Positions 1 through 7,768 of a stretch of 56,830 nt of DNA are shown piece by piece. This DNA comes from Streptoalloteichus tenebrarius (lineage in GTDB: Bacteria; Actinomycetota; Actinomycetes; Mycobacteriales; Pseudonocardiaceae). Position 1 is the first letter of the stretch. Each line of letters opens with the position of its first letter. The translations under genes were made by a program, and so were the position numbers. A model generated the notes under the pieces. It saw nothing but the letters and a program-made list of their open reading frames with translations. It had not been told where the DNA came from and made no database searches. The DNA is taken from NCBI RefSeq assembly GCF_024171885.1, contig NZ_JAMTCP010000044.1:1-56830 (forward strand). Reading direction: 5' to 3'.

Positions 1-354
1 GCCGGCCATACCATCGCCCTTGGTCACCAACGTCAGGGTGAGAAACATTTTCGATGGCCCGTTGTCGTCCGACCAATCACAGGCAGGACCTGTCGAGGCG
101 CTGCGAGGCTTTCCAGTCGCGCTGATGTTCAGAGCCTGTAGCTGGGCCACCCCCAGCATCGAGCACGGATCCTGCTGATACTTGGACGTATCCAACGCCT
201 GCGGAACCCGAGGGGCGCCGCCCGCGCCCGAACTGGCACCGGCCGAGAAGCTGGGTGTCGTCGGAGGTGCGTCTCCGGCGACGGACGGAGAACATGCGGT
301 GAGCGTCAGGGCTGCCAGAAGGGAAGCGGACACCACAGCACGTTCCCGAGCCAC
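1..354 (-). CDS. DUF3558 family lipoprotein, 3' end cut by window edge
   Basis: The frame is open from a GTG at 354 down to the left edge, giving 118 codons. The N-terminus is a lipoprotein signal peptide: an Arg near the start, then a hydrophobic stretch ending in the lipobox LTAC, followed by a Ser/Ala/Gly-rich linker. After it comes LDTSKYQQDPCSML, which matches the LDTAKFQQNPCGVL of the next gene upstream, and both have a following Cys-x-Trp (CDW here, CAW in the neighbour). These are typical of DUF3558 proteins, which are exported and of unknown function. It lies 22 bp downstream of the second DUF3558 gene, so the two look like an operon of paralogues. A GAGGAG lies just before the GTG but with very short spacing, so the exact start is unsure. 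Confidence 0.75.
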   Translation of the reverse strand, partial: MARERAVVSASLLAALTLTACSPSVAGDAPPTTPSFSAGASSGAGGAPRVPQALDTSKYQQDPCSMLGVAQLQALNISATGKPRSASTGPACDWSDDNGPSKMFLTLTLVTKGDGMAG

Positions 355-376
355 TACTCCTCGCGCCCGGCACATC

Positions 377-994
377 TCAACCGCCCGCCTTCATCGTCTT
401 GATCATCTCAGCGGCGACGGTCTGCGCACGACCACACGGATTGTTGAAGTCAGCAGGCTTCTCGACACCCGTGTTGAACAACAGCTGAACCTCGTAAACA
501 AGCTTCTCGGTGACTCCGATGCTGATGTCACACATACCGTCGGGGCGAGAGTCAACGGAGCGGCTAGCGATAACGGCCGGATAACCCTCGATCTCGATCG
601 GCTCAAACACCTTGTAGGTGCCACGCCGACTGTAGAGGCCAGGAAGGCCGTCGCCCTTGACGATAAACGTACCGTGAACCGACATTTTCGAGGTCCCACC
701 GCTGTCCGGCCACGCACAGCCAGGTCCCTGGGTAGCGCCGTTCGGCTCACCCGGCTTGCTGATGCGCAACAGCTGAAGCTGCGCGGGCGTCAAAACGCCG
801 CACGGATTCTGCTGGAACTTGGCGGTGTCCAACGGCTTGGTGACGGGAGGAGCGCCTGACGAACCGGCACTGGTGGAAGCGCCCGGCCCGCTTCCCCTGC
901 CCGCGGGTTCGGCTTTCCCCGTTGTCGGGGACGAGCAACCGGCGAGCGCCGCCGCCAGGAGAACTCCCGACAAAACCACAGTCCCCTGCCGCAT
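377..994 (-). CDS. DUF3558 family lipoprotein
   Basis: This encodes 205 residues starting at ATG. The signal peptide is followed by the lipobox LAGC at about residue 20, so the mature protein should be membrane-anchored and face outside. A Gly/Ser/Ala linker runs to about residue 50. The conserved DUF3558 core follows: LDTAKFQQNPCGVLTPAQL, then GPGCAWPDSGG, and a C-terminal NPCGRAQTVAAEMI. The paired cysteines fit disulphides outside the cell. It starts 3 bp after the stop of the small helical protein gene upstream and is followed by a second DUF3558 gene. The function of this family is unknown. Confidence 0.85.
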   Translation of the reverse strand: MRQGTVVLSGVLLAAALAGCSSPTTGKAEPAGRGSGPGASTSAGSSGAPPVTKPLDTAKFQQNPCGVLTPAQLQLLRISKPGEPNGATQGPGCAWPDSGGTSKMSVHGTFIVKGDGLPGLYSRRGTYKVFEPIEIEGYPAVIASRSVDSRPDGMCDISIGVTEKLVYEVQLLFNTGVEKPADFNNPCGRAQTVAAEMIKTMKAGG

Positions 995-996
995 CG

Positions 997-1413
997 TCAG
1001 ACTCGCTTCTGCCGCATCGAGGACCGAGCCGAGTCCTCCGCGTTGTCGTAGGACCTCATTGCAGCATTCAGACTGTCGATCATGTTTTGGATGTCCTGCT
1101 GGTACCGCTTGTTGGCATCGGTGTGGTTCTGCACCAGCTTCGGCCCCATCTGCTCGGCAGCTGTCGGACTGTAGGGATCTGTTCCCGGAGCGGGGAAGTT
1201 GTCAGCACGCGCGGCCTCGACCAGGGCGAGGTTCACCATCTCCTTGGCCTTCTCCAGCTGCTCGATCAGGCTGGGGATGGCGTCGCGGTCGATCGTGTAG
1301 CCCACCGTGCCGCCCGAGGCGCCGGCCCCCGCAGCCGCCTTGGCTACGGCACCGGCGATGCCGCCGACCGCGGCGCCCACACCCGACCAGACACCACTGA
1401 CCAGATCAGCCAT
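997..1413 (-). CDS. small ESX-substrate-like protein upstream of DUF3558 genes
   Basis: This encodes 138 residues. The ATG at 1413 is chosen over an upstream in-frame start because GGGGGAGA sits just ahead of it. Residues 1-38 are Gly/Ala/Val-rich (MADLVSGVWSGVGAAVGG...). They are followed by two predicted helical stretches, DAIPSLIEQLEKAKEMVNLALVE and a C-terminal segment around KRYQQDIQNMIDSLNAA. Near the end is YDNAE, which fits the YxxxD/E signal of type VII (ESX) substrates. There is no classical signal peptide. The tight spacing to two DUF3558 lipoproteins suggests a shared role at the cell envelope. The ESX link is inference; I do not recognise a named family. Confidence 0.6.
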   Translation of the reverse strand: MADLVSGVWSGVGAAVGGIAGAVAKAAAGAGASGGTVGYTIDRDAIPSLIEQLEKAKEMVNLALVEAARADNFPAPGTDPYSPTAAEQMGPKLVQNHTDANKRYQQDIQNMIDSLNAAMRSYDNAEDSARSSMRQKRV

Positions 1414-1568
1414 GACACTCTCCCCCAGACGTACGCGCCACAGGCATCCTGCCGTATGACTCCGGGCGAGAACCCCTGGTTCCCGAAGAACGTGCATGTT
1501 TCCCGCGCGGGGCGTGCCCGCCGAACCATGATCGGTACCCTCCCAGGTGAGATCACCTGGGGGGCGGG

Positions 1569-2396
1569 ATGTCGACGGGTCCGACGCATGCCATCAGCGG
1601 CCTCGCGGCGTGGGCGGGGGTGACCGCCCTGGCCAGCGGGCACGCGATCGGCGAGCTCACGCCCCAGGCCTGGGTGGTGGGGGCCGCGCTGGCCTCCGGG
1701 GCGGCGCTGCTGCCCGACATCGACCACCCCTCCTCCACGGTGGCCCGCACGTTCGGGCCGTTCAGCCAGGCGGTCTCCGGTGTGATCAACACGGTCAGCG
1801 GGTGGACCTACCGGGCGACCAAGACCAGAAAGGACCCGAAGCGGGACGGCGGGCACCGGGGTCTCACCCACACGGTGCTGTTCGCCCTGGTCGCCGGGCT
1901 GGTCACGACGGCGATCGTCCAGGCGGGCAACCGCTACGCCCTGCCGGTGCTGATGTTCGTGTTCTGCGGCCTCGCCGTGCGCGGGCTGATGAACGAGTGG
2001 TCCCCCAAGCGCGACGCGGTGGCGATCGCGGTCGCCTCCGGCGTGCTGACGCTGGCCTGCCTGCGCTGGGTCGTCGAGGCCCCGGAGAACGCCGCGGCAG
2101 CCGGCATCGCCGTGATGATCGGGTGCGTGGCGCACTACCTCGGCGACGCGATCACCGAGCAGGGCTGCCCGATGCTGTGGCCGATCCCGATCAAGGGCAA
2201 GACGTGGTTCCCGGTGGCCCCGCCGAAGCCGATGCGGATGCGGACCGGCGGCGCGGTGGAGCTGTCGCTCGTGCTGCCGGGGCTGACGCTGCTGGCGGTG
2301 TACCTCTCGGCGGCCGCGTTGCAGCGCACCGGCGCGGTCCCCTGGCTGGGGTTCGACCTCCTCGGGTGGCTGCCGGGCGCGGCGGCCTCCTCCTGA
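1569..2396 (+). CDS. YdjM/DUF457-like membrane-bound metal-dependent hydrolase
   Basis: This encodes 275 residues. Conserved motifs of the inner-membrane YdjM-like family are present: PTHAISG near the N-terminus, LLPDIDHPSS at about residues 47-56, GHRGLTHT at about 95-102 and HYLGDAIT at about 188-195. The His and Asp residues are the expected metal ligands. Four to five hydrophobic segments separate them, so it is an integral membrane protein. In E. coli YdjM is LexA-regulated, but no LexA box is visible here. It stands alone between the DUF3558 group and a lipoprotein gene. The ATG at 1569 follows a G-rich stretch that could act as ribosome binding site. Confidence 0.85.
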   Translation: MSTGPTHAISGLAAWAGVTALASGHAIGELTPQAWVVGAALASGAALLPDIDHPSSTVARTFGPFSQAVSGVINTVSGWTYRATKTRKDPKRDGGHRGLTHTVLFALVAGLVTTAIVQAGNRYALPVLMFVFCGLAVRGLMNEWSPKRDAVAIAVASGVLTLACLRWVVEAPENAAAAGIAVMIGCVAHYLGDAITEQGCPMLWPIPIKGKTWFPVAPPKPMRMRTGGAVELSLVLPGLTLLAVYLSAAALQRTGAVPWLGFDLLGWLPGAAASS

Positions 2397-2400
2397 CCTC

Positions 2401-2450
2401 GTCCACCGGAGTCCACCTGAGTCCTTCGGAGTCCTCCGGAGTCCTCCGGA
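2401..2450. repeat. five 10-bp tandem units directly after the YdjM-like gene
   Basis: Five exact 10-bp steps begin right after the stop codon: gtccaccgga, gtccacctga, gtccttcgga, and gtcctccgga twice. The unit length is constant while the sequence drifts, which is typical of a slippage-expanded microsatellite. Confidence 0.8.
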
Positions 2451-2480
2451 GAGGTGGCCCCACACCCCGCCTCTGGTCGG

Positions 2481-2494
2481 TAGTGTCGGGTTCA
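2481..2494 (+). promoter_or_regulatory. leaderless -10 box TAGTGT
   Basis: TAGTGT at 2481-2486 is followed by exactly 7 nt and then the ATG at 2494, with no ribosome binding site. This spacing puts transcription start on the A of ATG, the usual leaderless arrangement of actinobacteria. Confidence 0.6.
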
Positions 2495-2886
2495 TGCGGT
2501 TCGCCGGGTCCCGCCCCGTCCCCATGCTCGCCACCGCCGTGGCCGGCCCCCTGCTCGCGCTGGCGCTCTCCGGGTGCGGCGCCCTGGACAGCGCCTCGAA
2601 CGCGGTCGACAAGGCCCAGCTCTGCACGCAGGCGATCAGCGCGGTGACCGGCTTCAACCCCAGCCTCTCCGACCCGCGGCGCAGCGTGGACGAGGCGCAG
2701 CAGAAGGCCGACGAGCTGCGCCAGCTCGCCGACAAGGCGGCCGACGCCAACCTCCAGCGGGAGCTGCGGGAGATGGCCGACTCGCTCGCCCAGCTCCGGG
2801 TCACCGACGTGAACCCGCAGAACATGGCGGCGTGGGCGGACCAGAAGGTCAAGCAGCTCGACGACCTCCGCCGGTCCTGTTCCTGA
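2494..2886 (+). CDS. small helical lipoprotein
   Basis: This encodes 130 residues. The signal peptide ends in the lipobox LSGC at about residue 28, so Cys28 should be lipidated. The mature part is almost entirely helical and charged, with heptad-like stretches such as DEAQQKADELRQLADKA and LQRELREMADSLAQL, and ends at RRSCS. Two further Cys residues, near position 43 and at the C-terminus, could form a disulphide. Start support is the leaderless -10 box 7 nt upstream. No named family is recognised. It stands between a membrane hydrolase and the DUF1918 pair, with no clear operon link. Confidence 0.8.
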   Translation: MRFAGSRPVPMLATAVAGPLLALALSGCGALDSASNAVDKAQLCTQAISAVTGFNPSLSDPRRSVDEAQQKADELRQLADKAADANLQRELREMADSLAQLRVTDVNPQNMAAWADQKVKQLDDLRRSCS

Positions 2887-2939
2887 TCACCGTATCGGGC
2901 GAGCTGTGACCGGGGCCACCGCCTTCTAGGCTGGGCCGA

Positions 2940-3243
2940 GGAGGTGGTCAGCGATGCACGCGACCGTGGGCGACCGGATCCGGATCAAGGGCCGCATCGT
3001 GGGGATGCGCGAGCACGTGGGCGAGATCGTCGAGGTGCGGGGCTCGGAGGGCGAGCCACCCTACCGGGTGCGCTTCGACGACGGCCACGAGGCCCTCATC
3101 TTCCCGGGCCCCGACTGCCTCATCGAACAACGCGGCCCACAGGACTGATCCCGGCGCGACCGGGGTGTGATCCCCGCCACCTGCCCCTACCCTGAGGTCG
3201 CGGAGGTGGTCAGCGATGCACGCGACCGTGGGCGACCGGATCC
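2940..3243. repeat. 42-bp perfect direct repeat from DUF1918 gene duplication
   Basis: Positions 2940-2981 and 3202-3243 are identical over 42 bp. They cover the ribosome binding site, start codon and first nine codons of both DUF1918 genes. The rest of the genes has diverged, so the repeat is the best-preserved part of a tandem duplication with a 262-bp period. Confidence 0.9.
2954..3148 (+). CDS. DUF1918 protein, copy 1
   Basis: This encodes 64 residues starting MHATVGDRI, the standard DUF1918 opening. The family is a small SH3/KOW-like beta barrel of unknown function found across actinobacteria. The characteristic EIVEVRG, EPPYRVRFDDGHEALIFPGPD core is present. GAGGAGGTGGT lies 5 nt before the ATG, and a -10-like TAGGCT lies at 2927-2932, so the gene probably has its own promoter. 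The neighbouring gene at 3216 is a tandem paralogue with about two thirds identical residues. Confidence 0.92.
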   Translation: MHATVGDRIRIKGRIVGMREHVGEIVEVRGSEGEPPYRVRFDDGHEALIFPGPDCLIEQRGPQD

Positions 3244-3410
3244 ACGTGAAGAGCCGTCACGTCGGCGAGCGGGAACAGGTGGCGGAGGTCCTGGAGGTCC
3301 GGGGTCAGGGCGGTGAGCCGCCGTACCTGGTCCGGTACCAGGACGGGCACGAGGCGTTGGTGTACCCGGGCGCGGACTGCGTCATCGAGCAGCGCAGACC
3401 GGAGGACTGA
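3216..3410 (+). CDS. DUF1918 protein, copy 2
   Basis: This encodes 64 residues and starts with the same nine codons as copy 1. It then diverges (HVKSRHVGEREQVAEVLEVRG...PYLVRYQDGHEALVYPGADC). It keeps the same ribosome binding site, and a -10-like TACCCT sits at 3188-3193, so it can be expressed separately. Function is unknown, as for the whole family. The equal length and lack of any indel show that both copies are under selection rather than one decaying. Confidence 0.92.
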   Translation: MHATVGDRIHVKSRHVGEREQVAEVLEVRGQGGEPPYLVRYQDGHEALVYPGADCVIEQRRPED

Positions 3411-3413
3411 CCG

Positions 3414-3429
3414 GCCCGGTCGACCGGGC
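3414..3429. terminator. 16-bp perfect palindrome after the DUF1918 pair
   Basis: gcccggtcgaccgggc is a perfect palindrome starting 4 bp after the stop of the second DUF1918 gene. It could form a short GC hairpin and end transcription. There is no T-run, so the call is tentative. Confidence 0.35.
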
Positions 3430-3606
3430 GGCGCTCCTCCCCAGGCGGCGCTCCGGGCGGGGTCGCCCCGAGCGGGAGACCCACCCTCGGTGAGGGTTCT
3501 CAGGGCGTGAGCCCGACCCCGGTGCGCGCGAGCCCGGAGCGCTCGCGGCGCCCGTGACGCCGACAGTGCTCGGCCGCGGTCCTCCCGCTCACCGCACCTG
3601 CCCTGG

Positions 3607-4290
3607 TCACCAGGGTTCCGCGAGCAGGGCGTCGAGCTCGGCCCGGAACAGCAGCTCGCCGTCCACGCCCATCGGCGTCAGGTGGCCCGCGATCTCCAGG
3701 CTCACCATGCCGTGCAGCCTGCTCCACACGGCCAGCCCCCTGCGCAGCACGGCCGCCGGCAGGTGCCCCGCGCCCTGGCGCTCGCCCCACGCGCCGAGCT
3801 GGCGGTCCAGCGCCGACCGCCTCGGCCGCGCCGCCAGCTCGGGGGGCGCCAGCGCCGCGAGCACGTCGAGGATGGCTGCCATCGAGCGGTGCGCGGCGTT
3901 GACCGTGTCCGGCGGCGCGACGTAGCCGGGAACGGGCGTGCCGAAGAGCAGCAGGTAGCGGTGGGGCTGGGCCAGGGCCCACCCCCGGAAGGCCGAGGCC
4001 ACCTCCCTGAGCCGGGTCGCCGGCGCGCGACGGGCCGACTCCCGCGCCGCGCCCTCCACCGCGTCGGCCAGGTCGTGGTAGGCGTCCCTGATCAGTTCCG
4101 TGAGCAGCTCGTCCCGTCCGGCGAAGTACCGGTAGAGCGCCGGTCCGGTGACCCCCATCCGCCGGGCGATGGAGTTGACCGAGACCCCGGCCGGCCCCGA
4201 CGCGGCCAGTTGCTCCAACGCGATCCGCTTGGCCTCGGCCCGTGTCTGCTCCCGGTACCGCTCGCGCGGTGTCCGTGCCTGGTCGGCCAC
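3607..4290 (-). CDS. TetR family regulator with WHG-type C-terminal domain
   Basis: This encodes 227 residues. Residues 10-58 form the TetR helix-turn-helix: RIALEQLAASGPAGVSVNSIARRMGVTGPALYRYFAGRDELL. The C-terminal part carries WSRLHGMVSLEIAGH, the W-x-x-HG signature of the TetR_C WHG domain that binds small hydrophobic ligands. It is divergent from the oxidoreductase gene at 4373 across an 82-bp gap with a nested palindrome, so it most likely represses that gene and itself. The inducer cannot be told from sequence. Start ATG at 4290 is the first methionine of the DNA-binding domain. Confidence 0.92.
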   Translation of the reverse strand: MADQARTPRERYREQTRAEAKRIALEQLAASGPAGVSVNSIARRMGVTGPALYRYFAGRDELLTELIRDAYHDLADAVEGAARESARRAPATRLREVASAFRGWALAQPHRYLLLFGTPVPGYVAPPDTVNAAHRSMAAILDVLAALAPPELAARPRRSALDRQLGAWGERQGAGHLPAAVLRRGLAVWSRLHGMVSLEIAGHLTPMGVDGELLFRAELDALLAEPW

Positions 4291-4308
4291 GTCCGACCTC
4301 CTTCCCGC

Positions 4309-4364
4309 TTGACAGCCGACGCTAACACCTTCACTCTTGCGTTAGAGGTTCTAACAAACGCAAG
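4309..4364. promoter_or_regulatory. TetR operator with nested palindromes and -35-like box
   Basis: The outer inverted repeat is CTTGCGTT (4336-4343) with AACGCAAG (4357-4364). Inside it lies a perfect palindrome GTTAGA-GGT-TCTAAC (4341-4355). A TTGACA at 4309-4314 is a good -35 for the rightward gene, with only a weak -10 at the expected spacing. The palindrome covers the start of the oxidoreductase transcript, so a bound repressor would block it. Two overlapping symmetric sites fit binding of two TetR dimers. Confidence 0.75.
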
Positions 4365-4372
4365 AGGACATC

Positions 4373-5377
4373 ATGGAGGCGTGGATGCGGTCGGTCGAGG
4401 TGGTCATGACGGGTCGGGGCGGTCCCGAGGTGCTGGACGTGCGCGAGCGCGACGTGCCCGCGCCGGGGCGGGGCAGGGTGCTGGTGCGGACCGAGGCCGC
4501 CGGGGTGGCGTTCTCCGAGGTGCAGATGCTGCGCGGCCGATACCTCAACCAGCCGCGGTTCCCGTTCGTGCCGGGCTACGACCTGGTGGGCCGGGTGGCG
4601 GCCGTGGGCGAGGGGGTCGACGCGGCGCTCGTCGGCCGGCGCGTCGCGGCGATGACGCGGTTCGGCGCGTGGTCGGAGCTGGTCGAGGTCCCCGCGCGGC
4701 ATCTCGTCCCCGTGCCGGAGGAGGTCGACGCGGGCGAGGCGGTGGCCCTGGTGACCAACGGCGTGACCGCGTGGCAGATGGCGCACCGGGCCGCTCGCGT
4801 CAAGGCCGGCGACACGGTGCTCGTGCAGGGCGCGGCCGGCGGCGTGGGCACGCTGCTCGCGCAGTTCGCCGGCGCGGTGGGCGCCCGGGTGATCGGCACG
4901 GCGTCGGCCGGGAAGCACGACGCGCTCCGCGAGCTGGGGGTCGAGCCCGTGGACTACCGCGGGGACCTGGCCTCGGCCGTCCGGCGGCTCGCTCCCGAGG
5001 GGCTCGACGCGGTGTTCGACCACGTCGGCGGCCAGGGCATCCGCGCGCTCTGGCCGTTGCTCCGTCGGGGCGGCACGCTCGTGAGCTACGGCTCCAGGTC
5101 CACCCTGAAGGACGAGGGGCACCCGTTGCGGCCGTACCTGCCGTTGGCGGCGCGCGTGCTCGCCTGGAGCCTGCTGCCCAATGGCCGGCGGGCGAAGTTC
5201 TACTACGTCCGTCCCACCGCGACGTTCCGCTCCGACCTGAAGACGGTGCTGTCCCTGCTCAGGGACGGGGAACTCGACGCAAGGGTGGCCCACCGGCTGC
5301 CGCTGGACCGGGCCGCCGAGGCGCTGGGCCTGCTGGTGGACGGCGGGGTGACCGGGAAGGTCGTGCTCGACGCGTGA
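4373..5377 (+). CDS. zinc-less medium-chain dehydrogenase (quinone oxidoreductase-like)
   Basis: This encodes 334 residues. The N-terminal GroES-like domain is followed by a Rossmann fold with VLVQGAAGGVGTLLAQFAGAVGARVIGTAS (about residues 143-172), the AAGGVG signature of quinone oxidoreductases that use NADPH. The cysteine ligands of zinc alcohol dehydrogenases are absent. It probably reduces quinones or enals. AGAGGA is 5 nt ahead of ATG 4373, which supports this start over the ATG five codons later. The divergent TetR gene and the operator between them indicate induction by a toxic or electrophilic compound. Confidence 0.9.
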   Translation: MEAWMRSVEVVMTGRGGPEVLDVRERDVPAPGRGRVLVRTEAAGVAFSEVQMLRGRYLNQPRFPFVPGYDLVGRVAAVGEGVDAALVGRRVAAMTRFGAWSELVEVPARHLVPVPEEVDAGEAVALVTNGVTAWQMAHRAARVKAGDTVLVQGAAGGVGTLLAQFAGAVGARVIGTASAGKHDALRELGVEPVDYRGDLASAVRRLAPEGLDAVFDHVGGQGIRALWPLLRRGGTLVSYGSRSTLKDEGHPLRPYLPLAARVLAWSLLPNGRRAKFYYVRPTATFRSDLKTVLSLLRDGELDARVAHRLPLDRAAEALGLLVDGGVTGKVVLDA

Positions 5378-5496
5378 CCCGGCCGGACACCGTGGCCCGC
5401 GCCCGAAAATCGGTGATCACGGTGAGGGGCGGGGAAAGGCGGGAGCGCCGCGCCACCCTTCGTCCGTCCACAGTGGACTACTGGACCGGGGGCCGC

Positions 5497-5526
5497 CCGG
5501 TGGCGGGTGCGCGCACCCGCCACCGG
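5497..5526. terminator. 30-bp perfect palindrome between convergent genes
   Basis: Positions 5497-5526 form a perfect palindrome (ccggtggcgggtgcg and its exact complement). It lies between the stop of the rightward oxidoreductase and the stop of the leftward DUF3017 gene. It can end transcription from both sides. Confidence 0.75.
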
Positions 5527-5531
5527 AGGGC

Positions 5532-5819
5532 TCAGCCGAACAGACCGCCCTGGATCGTGACGGCCACGACCACGATCGCCACGCCCAGCGCCGAGTACAG
5601 CACCACGTCCACCACGCGGCTGCGGATCGCCAACAGGCCGAGCCGCTCCTGCGGGAGGAACACCCGGAGGCCGGCCGCGAGCAGCATCGCCGCGCCGATC
5701 AGCAACGAGCCCTTGCGCCAGTGCGCGGTGGACACGAAGCCCATCCCGACCAGCACGACGAACAGGACCAGGGCGAACGGCAGGTGCCGTCGGTCGACGG
5801 AGCGCTCCCTCGGGGTCAC
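5532..5819 (-). CDS. DUF3017 membrane protein
   Basis: This encodes 95 residues with three hydrophobic segments: [32 protein letters not shown] and [18 protein letters not shown]. The protein matches DUF3017, a small actinobacterial membrane protein almost always encoded next to folD. The GTG start at 5819 overlaps the folD stop as GTGA, so translation is coupled. Function is unknown. The length is normal for the family. Confidence 0.9.
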   Translation of the reverse strand: MTPRERSVDRRHLPFALVLFVVLVGMGFVSTAHWRKGSLLIGAAMLLAAGLRVFLPQERLGLLAIRSRVVDVVLYSALGVAIVVVAVTIQGGLFG

Positions 5820-6673
5820 GCCAACCCTGCGGCCCGCTCCGCCGCCTCCACGACGTTGGTGAGCAGCATCGCCACGGTCATCTGACCCACGCCGCCCGGC
5901 GTGGGCGCGAGGAAGCCGGCCACCTCGCGGACGTCCGGGCGCACGTCGCCGACCAGCCCCTCCTCGGTGCGGGTGATGCCGACGTCGAGCACGGCCGCCC
6001 CCGGCCGGACCATGTCCGGCGTGATCAGCCCGGCGCGGCCGGCCGCCGCCACCACGATGTCCGCCCTGCGCACCTCGGCGGCCAGGTCCCTGGTGCCGGT
6101 GTGGCACAGGGTCACCGTGGCGTTCTCGCTGCGGCGGGTGAGCAGCAGGCCCAGCGGGCGGCCCACGGTGACGCCACGCCCGACGACCACCACGTTCGCC
6201 CCGGACAGCGGGACCTCGTACCGGCGGAGCAGCTCGACGATGCCGCGCGGGGTGCAGGGCAGCGGGCCGGTCTCGCCGAGCACCAGCCGGCCGAGGTTGA
6301 CCGGGTGCAGGCCGTCGGCGTCCTTGGCCGGGTCGATGCGCTCCAGCAGCGCCCCGGTGTCCAGGTGGCCGGGGACCGGGAGCTGCACGATGTAGCCGGT
6401 GCACTCCGGGTCGGCGTTCAGCTCGTCGAGCGTCGCCTCCACCTCGGCCTGGCTGGCGTGGGCCGGCAGGTCGCGCCGGAGGGAGGTGATCCCGATCCGG
6501 GCGCAGTCCCGGTGCTTCTGCCGGACGTAGGCGTGCGAGCCGGGGTCGTCGCCGACCAGCACGGTGGCCAGTCCGGGGGTCAGCCCGCGCTCGGCGAGGG
6601 CGGCGACCCGCTTGCGCAGGTCCTCGTAGATCGCTGCCTTGGTGGCCTTGCCGTCGAGGATGGTGGCGGTCAC
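5816..6673 (-). CDS. folD: bifunctional methylenetetrahydrofolate dehydrogenase/cyclohydrolase
   Basis: This encodes 285 residues, the usual FolD size. It interconverts 5,10-methylene-THF and 10-formyl-THF in the cytosol and so feeds PurN and PurH. Visible motifs are YVRQK with the catalytic Lys (about residue 55), [20 protein letters not shown], the NADP-binding [17 protein letters not shown] and the C-terminal [14 protein letters not shown]. The last motif is normally PGGVGPMT, so Pro is replaced by Gln, at a position close to the dinucleotide. The GTG at 6673 is chosen because TATILDGK is the conserved N-terminus. It is translationally coupled to the DUF3017 gene. Confidence 0.95.
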   Translation of the reverse strand: MTATILDGKATKAAIYEDLRKRVAALAERGLTPGLATVLVGDDPGSHAYVRQKHRDCARIGITSLRRDLPAHASQAEVEATLDELNADPECTGYIVQLPVPGHLDTGALLERIDPAKDADGLHPVNLGRLVLGETGPLPCTPRGIVELLRRYEVPLSGANVVVVGRGVTVGRPLGLLLTRRSENATVTLCHTGTRDLAAEVRRADIVVAAAGRAGLITPDMVRPGAAVLDVGITRTEEGLVGDVRPDVREVAGFLAPTPGGVGQMTVAMLLTNVVEAAERAAGLA

Positions 6674-6760
6674 GGCCCCCAATCGTGCCAGGCGCCGTCC
6701 GGCGCGGTGGACGCCAGCCCCCACGACGCCCGCGCCACGGGGCCGGACGCGGAGCGCGGG

Positions 6761-7768
6761 TCAGGACGAGACGCGGGAGACGCGGCCAGGAAGGACCGCG
6801 AGGACGATCGCGACCAGCGTCAGCCCGGTCCCCACGAAGGTGGCGGTGTCCACCGACTGCCCGGGAGCCGGCACGAACACGTCGAGCAGGACCGCCCCGA
6901 CGAGCTGGCCCGCCACCGACCCCAGCCCGAGCACCAGCACGCCGGTGATCCGCACGACCGCGGCCGCCCCGGCGATGAAGACGATGCCCAGCGGCCCACC
7001 GGCGTAGAGCCACCAGTCGGCGGGCGCCGCGTCCGGCAGGCCCCGCACGGCCAGGTCGACGACGAGCACGAGCAGCAGCGCGGCCGTGCCGGTCAGGAAG
7101 TTGACGAAGGCGGCGGGCAGCGCGGCCCCCGCCGCGCCGCGCACCCGGCCGTTCACGGCCTGCTGCCAGGCGAGCCCGGCCCCGGCCAGCGCGGGCAGCA
7201 GCGCGAGCGCCCACCCCGCGGGGTCCCCGAGCCGCCCGGACACCGCGATCACGACGGCGACCACGGCGAGCCCCGCGCCCAGCACCCTCGGCAGGGTCAA
7301 CGGCTGGGGGCCGGCCGGGCCGAGCCCCGCCCGGTCCACGGCGAGGCCGCTGGCGGCCTGGCCGGCGACGACGGCCACGGTGAACAACGCGACGCCCAGC
7401 GTGGCCACCGTCAGCCCCTGGCCGACGACGAAGAACGCGCCGCACACGCCACCCAGGCACTGCCACGGCCGCAACGAGCGGTCCCGCAGCGCGGCGCGCA
7501 GCCGGGTGAGGCCACGCCGTCCCCACGGCGAGGCCGGCACCAGGACGAGCAGCACGACCAGGCCGCCGCCGAAGGAGACGACGGCGGCCGCGATCCCGTC
7601 ACCCAGCCGGTGCCCCAGTTCGCCGTTGACCCGGGACTGCGCGGCGATCACCAGGCCGATGCCCAACGCGGCCACCAGGCCGATCCCGCGGTGCGCGGCC
7701 CGGTGCCCCGGCTCCCCGGTGGCGCCGTCGTCGTCCACCAACACCGAGGACTCCCGAACGTGGCTCAC
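6761..7768 (-). CDS. DMT superfamily transporter (DUF606/YdcZ type)
   Basis: This encodes 335 residues with about ten hydrophobic segments arranged as two five-helix halves. Each half starts with a similar pattern (IGLVIAAQSRVNGELGHRLGDGIAAAVVSFGGG and LAGAGLAWQQAVNGRVRGAAGAALPAAFVNFLTG). The Q-x-x-VNG element followed by a conserved F-x-x-G is typical of the DUF606 branch of the drug/metabolite transporter superfamily. The substrate is unknown. The GTG at 7768 overlaps the stop of the upstream MFS gene as GTGA, so the two transporters are co-translated. Confidence 0.85.
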   Translation of the reverse strand: MSHVRESSVLVDDDGATGEPGHRAAHRGIGLVAALGIGLVIAAQSRVNGELGHRLGDGIAAAVVSFGGGLVVLLVLVPASPWGRRGLTRLRAALRDRSLRPWQCLGGVCGAFFVVGQGLTVATLGVALFTVAVVAGQAASGLAVDRAGLGPAGPQPLTLPRVLGAGLAVVAVVIAVSGRLGDPAGWALALLPALAGAGLAWQQAVNGRVRGAAGAALPAAFVNFLTGTAALLLVLVVDLAVRGLPDAAPADWWLYAGGPLGIVFIAGAAAVVRITGVLVLGLGSVAGQLVGAVLLDVFVPAPGQSVDTATFVGTGLTLVAIVLAVLPGRVSRVSS

